Shown here piece by piece: positions 24,620 to 35,635 of a stretch of 64,000 bases of DNA. Every line of letters begins with the position of its first letter. Position 1 is the first letter of the stretch. The position numbers and the translations under genes were made by a program. The stretch comes from Rhizophagus irregularis (lineage: Eukaryota > Glomeromycota > Glomeromycetes > Glomerales > Glomeraceae). The stretch spans positions 62,001-126,000 of the forward strand of contig NC_089438.1 in assembly GCF_026210795.1 (NCBI RefSeq), read 5' to 3'. The notes beneath the pieces are model-generated. The model was not told the origin of the DNA and did not search any database. It saw only the letters and a program-made list of their open reading frames with translations.

Positions 24620-25009
24620 ATGTTGGACCGATTACCAGTAGAAATAGTCGAACGCATTGTCACAAAGATCCTGGATACTGACCTTATTGCAGCGAGTAAG
24701 GTAGATAGAGTGTGGTGGCAGGAAGTTCGTCGAGAGGCATATAAGAGGTGGAAAAATTATGCCACTACGATCGGGTATGTCCGAGCTCTTGGAAAGCCAT
24801 TCAAAAAAGGGAATGTTGACTGGATAACATTTGAAGATGTAAACGACTTCTATAAAAGATGGATAGACCGCCTCACCGAGGATCAGCTTTATATTATGGA
24901 GAAAATGCTTAGGAATGGGATGGTCGTGACCCAAGAGAGGGAAACCATAGAGCATGCATTAAGTGAACATAGATGGGGAGGCGATCCTTGGAGACTGGGA
25001 GTGGAATGA
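24620..25009 (+). CDS. F-box protein
   Basis: A 129-aa frame. Residues about 4-38 match the F-box pattern: L-P-V-E-I-V-E-R-I, then D-L-I-A-A-S-K-V and a V-W-W tryptophan at the usual distance. F-box proteins bind SKP1 and deliver targets to SCF ubiquitin ligases. The rest is helical and basic with no recognised substrate-binding repeat. Within a selfish element the likely role is to redirect host ubiquitination, as large DNA viruses do; this is inference. It has its own upstream motif and a T-rich block (CATATTTTTTA) 60 bases downstream. Confidence 0.75.
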   Translation: MLDRLPVEIVERIVTKILDTDLIAASKVDRVWWQEVRREAYKRWKNYATTIGYVRALGKPFKKGNVDWITFEDVNDFYKRWIDRLTEDQLYIMEKMLRNGMVVTQERETIEHALSEHRWGGDPWRLGVE

Positions 25010-25435
25010 ATGGACTCAACAGGAGTAAGCATTTTGTACTTGACTTTCGTAGGAATTACCCTGCAGAGTCATATTTTTTAGATCCGGCCGGCATTACCGC
25101 GTAATCCCGAATTACCGAAAAAGGAAATTTATGTTACACAAGGTTCCAAACGCATTCTTACCAAATCGATTTTTTGTGGAACGGGTATCGCCCAAAAAGG
25201 AAATGATCTACGTACCGCATGAAATCACGTGACACTCTACACATTTGTTCAGGGTATCACGTGACATGAACTCCGTTCACATTTTCTGTAATATAATCCA
25301 TAGTTTTTCCATGAATGCTTTTTAGGCCAATAATCCAATAACTTATTCATCAGGTATCCTCGTGTTTTGCGACAAGGACTGATGACCATGTAACCTCATC
25401 ATCAGGCATCCTCGCATTTTTTGACAAGGACTGAT
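25010..25435. repeat. intergenic region with 52-bp tandem repeat
   Basis: There is no gene. CATATTTTTTA is at 25070-25080, and two TCACGTGA palindromes are near 25227 and 25258. A 52-bp unit beginning CATCAGG and containing GACAAGGACTGAT occurs at 25348 and again at 25400. The second unit is cut by the LINE at 25435 and resumes at 33002, so this region belongs to the Polinton-class element. Confidence 0.65.
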
Positions 25436-25537
25436 AGATCTCTTACTGCCGATCTATTAACCAAAAATTTTCGGAAAGAAAATTTTATATCTTCGTATTA
25501 ACAACTCTTATATTTTACCCAACTCATACCTTCTAAC

Positions 25538-27676
25538 ATGTCTAGAAACCTTGCTAGAAGAGGTGGCGGCAGCTATAACCCTAACAGTAATAAGGCTGCT
25601 CGTCAAGAGAAGAAAAATAATAAAAAACAACTCTCTGACAACTCTGGTTCCGATAGTGATAACACTTCCCAAAAACGTTCCCGTATTATTACAAAAGACT
25701 CTATGGATGAAGACTATGAAGATTTCGTTGCCGACGCGCCGGCTGACGGTGGTTTAGTTGGTTCAACTTCGACCGCTATTCCTCAACAAAATAATTCCCG
25801 CAGCACCGCCCAAGAAAATACTCAAGCTTCTACCCCAAATAATTCTGCTGCGCCTACTGCGCCTGGCCAAGACGCGTCCACTGGAGCTAACGCGTCTATT
25901 CATGCACCTCGAAACAAAGAAAATAACTCATCCCCTAACGCGTCCCTCAATATGGACGTGAATGATGGCACATCGCCCGATCAGGCTGTCGATCCCTCCC
26001 CTACCATTACCATTAATCGTCAAGATTTCCTGGCTGCGGCTGCGCCCAACTCCGCTCCCCAAACTCTAGAGAAACTTAAAACTAATAAGGCAATTATAGA
26101 TGCCGTTAACAATTTATTTTTAGAAACTTACGAATCATATACCGGTCGGGCTCGTATTTATGGATTCAGGTTGGGGACGCTAAGCGTCCCATCATACATT
26201 TTCATACTGCGGAGGCTCGTGATTTGTGTGTTGGAAGCACACACTCCAATTTTCCGGACCTACAATTCCACCTATACGATCCCAAACAACTCCAGTCCGA
26301 TGAAGACCTCCGTGCAATTCAAGTCACAGATATACCTTTCTTCATTACTAAACCGCAACTCCAATCCTACTTCAAGAAATTCAGCAATCTCCTCGCCCCT
26401 TCATCTCTACTCAAGGAAAGGCGCTAAGATGCAACAAGCTCGCATTGTCTATGATCATGCTGATGCCATCTCCCGTTTCACTACTCAATGGGCAGTTTAC
26501 TTCTTTTCCACCTGCTTACGTGTTACCCCATGCCATTACTCTTTGGATCAAAAAGCTGCTCGTAGAACGTTTGTAGCTGTTCTCTCTGGACTTCCCGCTA
26601 ATACCAAAGATATCCATCTCGCCCCTTTGGTCAAAGAACATGGAGCAAAAGCCATTAACATCCCCCTTTCCCTAAATTCTTATAAACCCAAACCTTGGGC
26701 TTATGTTACCTTCAACTCGCAAGAGACAATGGATGCCGCTATGGAGCAGACTATTGGTTTCCAAGGTCGTACTCTTCGATGGGGTACATCCAACGATTCG
26801 AAAGCTCTTTGCCACCGATGTGGTAAACTCGGTTGTGCTCCTACCTCTTGTCCGCTTAACCAACGCCGTGGTCGTTCACGTACACGTGACCCTGTAGCTG
26901 CTCTTAAAGAACGCTTCAACATTGGCCAAAGGCCCACCCAACAAAGAACGCCGCGCAATAATTCTCGATCTCGATCTCGATCTAAATCTCGGGATCGTTC
27001 TGCTTCAGCTCAACGTTCTAATTCCAACTCCAATAGATCTAATAATAATAATTCCAATATTAATGCTAAGCCCTCCTCCTCCTCTGGCTCAGCTAACTCC
27101 TCCTCAACTGCTCATGGACGTACACCTTCCAACAACCGTAAAAGCAAAGATAGATCTGTTTCCTTTTCATCCAATGCTCGTGCTCCACTTCCGGATCAGA
27201 ATTCTCCTAATGCTCTTGAGGCTGCCCTTAAGATTCTTAATGTTTTAAAGAATCTTCAACAAGATGTTGCTCAAGTGGAATCCCGCATTTCAAATCTTGA
27301 ACTTAACAATCAACGGCTATCTGCTATTGAAGCCCATTTAGGCATCAATCCTCCCTCTGCACCTGTCGTTAATACTGAACCTGATCGAATGGAAGAAGAC
27401 CCTCCTGAAACCACTGGCACCTTAATCCAGCATCCCAATGCTCCTTTATCTGCTGGTTCAATGAAATCCTCTTCCTCTGCATCTACATCCAACAAAGCCC
27501 CACACTCTGTTTCCGCATCCACTTCTAACCCTTCCCCGCAAGACGAATTGATCTCCGTTATTCAAGATCAAAAAGCGATTAAAGATACTTTACAATCGCT
27601 CACTGGTTCCATCCAAGGTTTTATTGCTTCTCTTGGTGGTTCTCCCTCCGATCGAGCTTCAGCTCCTTCGCAATAA
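25538..27676 (+). pseudogene. LINE ORF1 (Gag-like, RNA-binding)
   Basis: One open frame of 712 codons, but its middle is not the original protein. Between about 26190 and 26427 the better sequence, with F-H-L-Y-D-P-K and L-Q-S-Y-F-K-K-F segments, is in another frame. Two compensating indels have therefore shifted about 75 codons out of and back into register. Downstream is an RRM-like region (P-W-A-Y-V-T-F) and a zinc knuckle C-H-R-C-G-K-L-G-C..C near residue 425. Ser/Arg-rich and coiled-coil segments follow. ORF1 proteins of this type coat LINE RNA. Confidence 0.75.
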
Positions 27677-27723
27677 CTGATTTCTCACCTCCTTTCCCCG
27701 TACTTTATTATCATAGTGTTCTA

Positions 27724-30700
27724 ATGTCTGACAATTTTAATTATGATACGTTTGTTCGAAACCCACCCAATTAGAGATGTGCCACTTAGTGTTATATAAC
27801 ATATATAACACATATATATAATTAAAAAAATACATACAATATGAATAAAAATTTTTATAAATACAATATATACTTTTATTATTCTATATTAAAAATATAC
27901 CATTTTTGCTATATAATATTTATAACATTAAAAACAACAAATATAACAAACATAACATGTTATATATGTTATTTATGTTATTTATGTTATATATATCATT
28001 AATCTCACTTCACGTGACCAGTGACAGATAAGGGATGAAAATTTTTGTGACTTCAGAATATACAGCCTGGTAATTGATTGATCAAAAAAATTTTTATTCA
28101 TATTATATGTATTTTTTTTAGTTATATATATATGTTATATATGTTATATAACACTAAGTGGCACATCTCTACACCCAATCCTGTAGATACTTATAATTTT
28201 TCAGAACATGAATCTTTATTTACTACATTAAATTCCCCCCCTATTCCCAATTCCTTTAATATTTCATCCTTTAATATTAATGGCCTTCGCCATAATAGTC
28301 AAGTTAAAATTGAACAAATTTCAAACTTTTTCAACCTCAAACATATTTCCTTTGGTGGCATTGTAGACACCCATTTACCCCCCAAACAAATTCATTTTTT
28401 ATCTAAACGCCTTCCTAATTATACTGTCTTTTCCTCTGACATAGATAAAACTAAACAAGTCAAATCTACTGGTGGCGTTTCCCTTTTTATTGAAAAATCT
28501 CTTGCTTCTCATGTACAAGATTTTGTTTCACATTCCTCACGTATTTTATCTGTTGACCTTTATTTTAAAGGCAACATTAAATTGCGTATTTTTGTTATAT
28601 ATATCCTCCTATTTCCGATTCTAAACTACGATCTGAAACTATTGATCTCCTTTTACAATTATTAGTGCAAACTAAACAACAAAATTTTTATCACGCCATT
28701 TGTGGCGATTTTAATATGCACTTAGATACTTATTACCCTATTTATTTTAACCGCCCTTCTGTTGCTTCTCAACGATCTTATCGTTTGTTGCATCATCTTT
28801 TATCTCATGGTTATGAAGAAACCATTCCTGTTAATGCTTCTGATTCCCTAGACACCTTCCACCGTGATGACCAGATTACTCGCATAGACTATGTTTGGTC
28901 CTGCCCGATGCTAAAAAGCTTTGCTCTCACTTCCTACATATTCGACGCCCATGATACCTGCTCTTCTGATCACAATCCTGTCATCACGTATTTTGATGAT
29001 TCACTCTTGGCTGCGTCTATCAAGGTTGCTCGTGCTAAACAACTTCAACGTCGAACTCGCCGCATTTTCAAATTTGATTCAGTCACTACTCAACAATGGG
29101 AATCTTTTTCCACTCACACTGACTCATTTTGCGACGTTCTTCCTTCTACTTTTTCAACATGGCACATCAATCAACAATGTGAATACTTACATTCTCGTAT
29201 CGTGAAAGCTGCTAATGCTTCTCTTCCATCTGTCACAGTTGGTAATCAATACACACCTACGGTGCCTAAAGATTTGGAAGCTTTAACTCAACATTATCGT
29301 TTTCTCAGCCATCTTCTGCATTCGATACGCTTATTGCGCAAATATCCTTCCACATATTTTAATAGATATGAACATGTTTGGTCCACTCATTTCATTAGAC
29401 TTCAAAAGATTCTTCATCTTTATAAGAAGGTTATTCCTTCCCCCCTTATTTTACCTACTTCTTTAACCACATGTAGGCAAGACGGGTTTAATTCTTTACT
29501 AGAATCCTTAAAGACTATTTCCAGTGCCCTTTATGGCCTCCTTCTTCTCAAAGAAAAAGATTTTCAAGATTTTTCCATTCGTGCCAAATTGGATTAGGGA
29601 CAACAATTTTGAATCTGATATTTCCTCATTCATTAATTCAGCTCTCTCAAGGACTCGACGTCGTATCACATTGGATCGTGTCTTTATCGACCACCCTACA
29701 CAACCTAAACTTCTAACGGACCTGCATGATATTGATGACGCTGTTATCAACCACTTCCAGAATTCCGTACCTATTAAATCATCTCCTCCTGATAACATTT
29801 CAGCTCTTCCTGAAAAATGGTCTTCTGCTTATCGCCCTATGGATGATGTGAATTCTTCTATTTATGATTCTTTGTTGGATCCTCCTACTCTTGAAGAATG
29901 GTTGTCTACGGTCTCTTCTATGCCTAACGACAAAGCTCCTGGTCCTTCTATGATTACTTATGAGATGCTTAAGCATCTGGGTTCAAACGCTACTGCTCTG
30001 GTTTTAATCCTGGTCCAATCATGCTTCCACACTGCAGACATTCCTGATTTATGGCGTCAAGCTATGGTTTTCCCTATCCCTAAACCTCACGAATGGAAAT
30101 GTCAACTCAAGAATACAAGACCTATTACTTTACTTGAAGTAATTAGGAAATCTTTGGTCAAACTCTTTTATAATCGTCTCGCTTCCATTTTGGCTTCGAA
30201 TGAAGTTCTCAAAGGAGGAAACTTCGCCGGTCTCCCTGGTGGTTCTTGTCGCGACCCTATTGTCGTCCTGGAATCTATTATCCATGATGCTCATGTCAAC
30301 AAATCGCCGCTTTGGATCCTTTCACAAGATATTTCGAAGGCTTTCGACTCGGTTGATCTCAAGATGTTGCGTTTTGCTTTAGATCGCATTAAACTTCCTG
30401 CTTCTGCCACCAAGTTTATTTTATCCCTTTTTATGAAGCGCTCTAATCGCGTTTTTACTGCTCATGGCACTACACCTTTTTACCGTGTTCGTATTGGTAT
30501 AGATCAAGGCGAAGTTATCTCTCCTTTACTCTGGGTTATATATATAGACCCTTTATTGACTGTTCTTAAGAATGAAATGATGGACCCATATATACTTCAT
30601 GCTCCTTCTTTATCTAATCCCTTGGCTGAGACAAGTCCAGATGGATTACGTATGAATAACTTAGTCTTTATGGACGATTCCACTTTAATTTCGTCATCTA

Positions 30701-32720
30701 AATCTGGAATGGAATCGATGCTTTCTATTACGGAAGAATTTTATCAGATCAATAATACTTCCGCTAATCACAACAAATATGTTTTAATTACTAATTCGTT
30801 GCCTCCCACTTCAGCTCCTTCACCTTCTCCAGTCGTGTTTGACTTGCAATTATCTGGACTGAACAAAGTTCCTTCCATTTCTATTGTGCCTATTTCCATG
30901 AATAGTTCTTTTCGCTTCCTGGGCGTCTGGTTCAATGTCGCTAGATCTCGTGATTTTGTCAGAAAGCAAGTTGCTTGAGAATGTAACTCTTTCGTTGCTA
31001 CCGTTCGTCCTGCCAAATTATCTGCTAAACAAGTAGTTTATTTACACAACACTGTCCTTATTCCAAAATTGGAATATCGCATGCAAGTCATACACCTCTC
31101 TGAATCTGAATGTGCCTCGGCAACCAGCAGTATCCGTTCCTTGGTTAAACATAAGGCCAATTTTTCACGCGTACTCCCTGATTCTATTTTGTTTTTATCT
31201 CAAGGCTTGGGATTGAGGCTGCCTCTCTTGCTTTTGCTGTCTCACCGTTAGCGACTCCTCCTGATAATCATTATTGTTTTTATACTGATGGTTCTTTAAT
31301 TAACCTTGGCACTCCTGATGTTTCTATGGGTTGGTCTTGGGTACAAGTCCTTGATGGCGCTGGTTTTTTCCAATCTATCGCTGCTCACGCTCATGGAATT
31401 TTTCACAATTGGCCTTCTTCTACAAAAGCTGAAATCGCCGCTATACATGCTGCTCTTACAGTCACTCCTCCATCTTCAACGGTCACTATTCATACTGACT
31501 CTCAATCTGCCATAGATGGCCTTAGTCTATGTGCTACCTTTTCTTATTCCAATAGTAGGCTTTATTACAAGACCACCAATTTTGAACTCTGGGCTATTAT
31601 TGAACGTCTCATTTCCTCCAAATCTTTATCCGTCACGGCTGTTAAAGTGAAAGGTCACTCTGGTAATTTCTATAATGACTACGCGGACTCTCTGGCCAAC
31701 TCTGCGCATACTTCTCCTTCAGCAATTCTTCTTTCTGATCTGGATCAAGTATCTCCTCACGATTTCTTATTAAAATATGATGATATTTTATGCGAATCCA
31801 ACCCACGACGCCTATTTAAGCAATATTCGCAAATGCTGTGGATGCATAGATTAACGCGTTTATCGCGTTTTAACTTTACCATTGCTTTATCCTCTATCTC
31901 AGATTTCGTGATTGATTGGGATCTTACCTGGTTCTCGCTAAATTCTGAACCTCAGCATGATGCTTCATTTACTCGTGCTCATGCTTCCTTTCATCGCACC
32001 TTTAAATTCAAACTCTTTTTGGAAGATTTGCCTATCTTGGAACATCTTAAAAGAATTCGCCCGGACTTGTATATTGACATCTTATTGTGTCGTTCGTGCC
32101 TCGACTCCAAGGAAGATTTCATGCACTTGTTTATGTGCAAATGTAGACGTATCGCTATGGAACAGATTCTCTTCTCCTACCAACATCACTTTATCAACAA
32201 ACTTCAAGAAGCTGGTGATCTCGTTAAGAAAGATCCCTCTTTAATTATTAACAAATTTAAATCTCTTCCTTGTTGGTCCTTTTCTTCTTCAAATTGGACT
32301 TCATATAGCCTTGTCCATGGCTGCCTTCCGAAATCCTTTGTCGAATTTTTTGAAGAACTTTCTATTCCACGTAACTCTGCGATGAAGGTTATCTCTGCTA
32401 TCCACAATCACTTTATCCAAAAGATTAGAAAACGAATTTGGCTACCGCGCTCCTATGATAAATCTAAATGGGAAGACGCGATGAATATTACTCATAAACT
32501 CAAACTTTCTCGGCCTTCAAATTTGCCAAAGTCTACGTACTTACCTTTCTCAACTTTACCTCCTCCGACCCTTTCCGACGCTGCACGTGACTCCGACGTT
32601 GATTATTTAAAGAACTCGATGAAATATGGTTTGCCTTGGTTTAATCACTATTCGGGTTTTATGGGTCGTCTAACGGTGCAACTTACTAACAGCTTTAGCA
32701 GGGTGGTGTGTCGATTTTAA
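27724..32720 (+). pseudogene. LINE ORF2 (endonuclease, reverse transcriptase, RNase H), broken
   Basis: The start is probably the ATG at 27724; sixteen codons later a MITE is inserted. The endonuclease follows, with N-I-N-G-L, G-D-F-N-M-H and S-D-H-N-P. Reverse transcriptase motifs are D-I-S-K-A-F-D-S, G-E-V-I-S-P-L-L and F-M-D-D-S near 30,680. RNase H has Y-T-D-G-S, A-E-I-A-A, T-D-S-Q-S and N-D-Y-A-D near 31,280-31,690. Damage beyond the MITE: frameshifts near 28,600, 29,560 and 31,205 and a TGA at 30,976-30,978, probably from CGA. It is not functional in this copy. Confidence 0.85.
27772..28171. mobile_element. hAT-like MITE inside LINE ORF2
   Basis: 400 bp with termini TAGAGATGTGCCACTTAG and complement, and an exact 8-bp duplication CACCCAAT (27764-27771 and 28172-28179). 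TAGAG-type ends with 8-bp duplications fit hAT transposons. The interior is almost only ATATAAC-type repeats. There is no coding capacity. Confidence 0.88.
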
Positions 32721-33024
32721 TAATGGGCGCATTGTTCGTTGGTTTGTTTGCATAGTTGCCTCTTCTTAGGTTGAAATATATTTAGGCGGGGGATCAGGAT
32801 AGTTTTAGTGTTATGCGATTTTTCTTTTTGAATTATTTTATAGCTTTATTACTGTTTTGGAGACTATATAGTTTTGTTTTTAGTTAATTTTATTTTTCTT
32901 TTTTTGTACTTTGAAAATTTTATTTTATTTTTGTAAGTTCGTTAAATAAATTTAATAAAGATAAAGGCTACTATGCCATGTTTGCCTTGACAAGGACTGA
33001 TGACGATGTCACTTGGTTATTGTA

Positions 33025-33037
33025 AATTGAAGATAAC
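33025..33037 (+). promoter_or_regulatory. TTGAAGAT promoter-like motif
   Basis: AATTGAAGATAAC, about 34 bases before the ATG at 33071 and 24 bases after the LINE target duplication. The LINE therefore did not separate this gene from its motif. Confidence 0.6.
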
Positions 33038-33070
33038 AATTAGGTATGTAGACACGTACAGAAAAAAGAC

Positions 33071-33655
33071 ATGTCATACCCTTATATAACTAATCCTATA
33101 ACCGGACGTCCAATCCGTGTTGGTGGAGATACCTTTAATCGAATAGTTATGGAATCCCATGATTATATCGATGGAAGGCTTGTCCGTAGACAAACCGTAC
33201 CGCCTCCACCCCAGGAACAACCTGTATATTTAAATACAGATACAGGACGCTATATTCAACACAGTACTAGAACGTATCATAGACTGGTTGAGAGTGACTA
33301 CGAGGTAGTTGAGGACTACTACCTTGTTCATTCTGAAGAGGAGGAGCTTATAGAGGAAATCATCAATGAAACACGCTATAATGAGGAAAATCTTGATGGC
33401 CAGCGGTTAACTTTCAATAATATACAACAAATCAGAGCCGCTATTCAAGCTGACCAAGATGAATATGATGATTTTATCTTACAGCAGAATACGACTAACG
33501 GGACACCTTCCTCCGGTCCTTCCGGTCATCCACGAACTTTGGAGGACCATGCCCCGAGATTTGCAGAGCTTAATATTGAGTTGTGTAGGGAATGTCTCAT
33601 GCCTGTAAGCCCAAGTGACTTAACGGACAAGTTGTGCAAGGACTGCGCTTCCTAA
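33071..33655 (+). CDS. 2-cysteine-adaptor-like protein
   Basis: A 194-aa frame. Residues 8-25 read N-P-I-T-G-R-P-I-R-V-G-G with a following F-x-R-I-V, the signature of the 2-cysteine adaptor domain of nucleocytoplasmic large DNA viruses. A second, weaker repeat near residues 53-73 reads N-T-D-T-G-R-Y-I with Y-H-R-L-V. The classical cysteines are absent. The middle is strongly acidic, and the C-terminus has C-x-x-C..C-x-x-C, like a small zinc ribbon. Viral proteins with this motif are often multidomain scaffolds; a precise role cannot be given. Confidence 0.65.
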   Translation: MSYPYITNPITGRPIRVGGDTFNRIVMESHDYIDGRLVRRQTVPPPPQEQPVYLNTDTGRYIQHSTRTYHRLVESDYEVVEDYYLVHSEEEELIEEIINETRYNEENLDGQRLTFNNIQQIRAAIQADQDEYDDFILQQNTTNGTPSSGPSGHPRTLEDHAPRFAELNIELCRECLMPVSPSDLTDKLCKDCAS

Positions 33656-33742
33656 TGGTCAGTCCTCCGGTCCTCTGGTCTTCCGGTCTTTCCAACGGTT
33701 GATCCCTTAATGCCAGTTATTTTTTTTTATACAAATGACAGG

Positions 33743-33755
33743 TATTTAAAGATAA
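33743..33755 (+). promoter_or_regulatory. TTAAAGATAAC promoter-like motif, variant
   Basis: ATTTAAAGATAAC, one change from the motif at 33025, but 60 bases before the ATG at 33816 and therefore more distant than the others. A T-rich block precedes it at 33717-33731. Confidence 0.4.
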
Positions 33756-33815
33756 CAATATATAAAAAAGATTGTGAAGGATACTAAGTGAGCGAATAAT
33801 CAAAGAAAGATAGCC

Positions 33816-34367
33816 ATGTCAACATCAATCGTAATAAACCAGTGTCAGAACTGTGGAGTATTCTCTGCAAAAGCGGCATATAGAGGATTATCCAGCGTGT
33901 TGTATAGACAGATTATAAAGAAGATTGGTGACGAGAGTGAACCTTTACAAGCCTTGGGACTTGCCAGGGATAAGTTGGTCCAGATTATCCGTCGGGCAAG
34001 TAATGCAGATTTTACGCAATTATTCACACAAAGACTAGATATGAAAATTATGGACGGAGATTCATACGAGGATACTAGGAAGTGGCTTCTTGAACAGCTT
34101 ATAGCCATTGGATGTGACAGTGGGGAAATTGCCTTATATCAGTTCTTACGGAATACATACTCGGATGGTATTGACGAACCCTTTACTACATTCTATGAGA
34201 ACTATGTAAATCATGTAAGAAATCCGATGACTAAGAACTTTGCTTCTCGAGCCTTAGGAGCTATTGGATTAAAAGCTAGGATGCTACAGATTGACTTCGA
34301 AGGACGTAAAAAAAGCGCCATGATTCTTAGGGCTTCTGCGGAAGAACTTCACGAGATGGGTTGCTAA
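33816..34367 (+). CDS. unknown 183-aa protein of the Polinton-class element
   Basis: Not recognised. It begins M-S-T-S-I and has an early C-x-x-C near residues 10-13. The rest looks helical. It ends 13 bases before the stop codon of the convergent ATPase gene. Its place next to the packaging ATPase is where small structural genes lie in related elements, but no capsid-like pattern is visible. Confidence 0.65.
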   Translation: MSTSIVINQCQNCGVFSAKAAYRGLSSVLYRQIIKKIGDESEPLQALGLARDKLVQIIRRASNADFTQLFTQRLDMKIMDGDSYEDTRKWLLEQLIAIGCDSGEIALYQFLRNTYSDGIDEPFTTFYENYVNHVRNPMTKNFASRALGAIGLKARMLQIDFEGRKKSAMILRASAEELHEMGC

Positions 34368-34380
34368 AGCAGCCAGATTC

Positions 34381-35604
34381 TTACAAAATACTATTGATCC
34401 CTACTCGTAATGCTCGACGGTCCATATGACCCTTAGAAAAGATCTGTAAAAGGACCCCGATGCCTTCTATTAATTTTTTATTATCCAAAGGGTGACTAGA
34501 CTTCAGGACTTCATATCGGGAGAATAACTCCTTTACGGTCTCAGGTTTTGGAATTTCAGTCTTCGTGGTCCTATCCCGTACTTTCGCTAAGAAGTTTTGG
34601 AAGTCTGATCCCAAGGTCTTACCAGATAGTCCGTAAGCTTCCCAAAAGACGTACTTAATCCAGGTATCTGCGTTCTTAGCTATAACACCAGATACGAGAA
34701 GGTGTTTTCTCTCTTTAGGCGACGGATATTCCCGAGCAAACTCGATTAGCTGGGAGGACTTTTTTGCTTTAGCTACGGCTTTCTGGCCATAGAAACTAAA
34801 CTTTGATCGAACTGGGTTCAAACTCGGATTGAACTTCGATCGAACTGGGTTCAAACTCGGATCGAACGGGGATTGAACTGAGATCGAACTAGGATCGAAC
34901 TGAGATTGATCGGTGATCGAACTGAGACTAGTATCCCATCTAACCCGAATAGATAACGGATCGCTCTTGGATCTTCTAAGATCAAATACTATAAATTCGC
35001 GTTGTAGAGTAAGGTCATCAATTACTGGAGCTAGTGACTCCGATTCTTCTGTATACTGGCGGATGATCCTCTTAGTATCGGTCAAACTTCCGTGACCTCC
35101 ATGTAGGGAAATATAATTCACATTTTCACGAATAGCCTTGGGAATGGTAAAGAATCTTTGGGCCACATAGATACACGAGATATTTTTGTGATGCCCGTGT
35201 GTAAAAAATCCAGTGATGAGATCCTGGGTTTTTTTAGGCGCATCCATCAAATCCTCGAAGATTACCACAGTAGCCTGGGTGGAGTTGAAGTCCTTAACAT
35301 TTGGAATCTCACTATGGGATACTGCGGTAAACGGAATTTCTTCTTCTTTGAAAAAATCACGTACGACTGCCCACTTCGGTTCATCGAGGTATCTGCCAAC
35401 TAGAATTACCGCATCACATAATATGTACCTTTCGCCATCCTCCTTTGCCTTCTTGTCTCCCATTAACAAATTAATAATCATAGTTGTCTTACCCGAGTCA
35501 GAACTTCCTGCTACGGCAAGACGGAAAGGCCATGATGGGGCAAACTCATTACCCTGTCTCGAGTCGGTCGTGTACTCGTCCAAATTGTATACATAAAGAT
35601 CCAT
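34381..35604 (-). CDS. A32-like DNA-packaging ATPase
   Basis: A 407-aa protein. Walker A is A-G-S-S-D-S-G-K-T-T (residues 32-41) and Walker B is T-V-V-I-F-E-D (112-118); a Y-V-A-Q-R segment follows near 148. This is the FtsK/HerA-type ATPase that pumps DNA into capsids in poxviruses, Polintons and virophages. Residues about 225-270 contain four short F-D/N-P-S..V-R/Q-S repeats, an inserted linker. The C-terminal 130 residues are an extra domain not recognised. It starts 31 bases from the divergent Gag-like frame. Its presence implies that something is packaged, though no jelly-roll capsid gene is seen. Confidence 0.85.
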   Translation of the reverse strand: MDLYVYNLDEYTTDSRQGNEFAPSWPFRLAVAGSSDSGKTTMIINLLMGDKKAKEDGERYILCDAVILVGRYLDEPKWAVVRDFFKEEEIPFTAVSHSEIPNVKDFNSTQATVVIFEDLMDAPKKTQDLITGFFTHGHHKNISCIYVAQRFFTIPKAIRENVNYISLHGGHGSLTDTKRIIRQYTEESESLAPVIDDLTLQREFIVFDLRRSKSDPLSIRVRWDTSLSSITDQSQFDPSSISVQSPFDPSLNPVRSKFNPSLNPVRSKFSFYGQKAVAKAKKSSQLIEFAREYPSPKERKHLLVSGVIAKNADTWIKYVFWEAYGLSGKTLGSDFQNFLAKVRDRTTKTEIPKPETVKELFSRYEVLKSSHPLDNKKLIEGIGVLLQIFSKGHMDRRALRVGINSIL

Positions 35605-35635
35605 TTGAATTTTATTCTATCTTAGTTTAAATACG

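Larger units (their letters stand above)
25436..32986 (+). mobile_element. LINE retrotransposon (EN-RT-RNase H type), degenerate
   Basis: The element is 7.55 kb, bounded by an exact 15-bp duplication TTGACAAGGACTGAT (25421-25435 and 32987-33001). It carries ORF1 with an RRM-like segment and CCHC-like knuckle, and ORF2 with apurinic-type endonuclease, reverse transcriptase and RNase H. This layout is typical of Tad/I-group LINEs of fungi. The 3' end contains TTTAATAAAGATAAAGGC without a long poly(A); the same tail ends a fragment at 53530-53655. Several frameshifts, a stop and a hAT-type MITE in ORF2 make it inactive. Confidence 0.88.
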
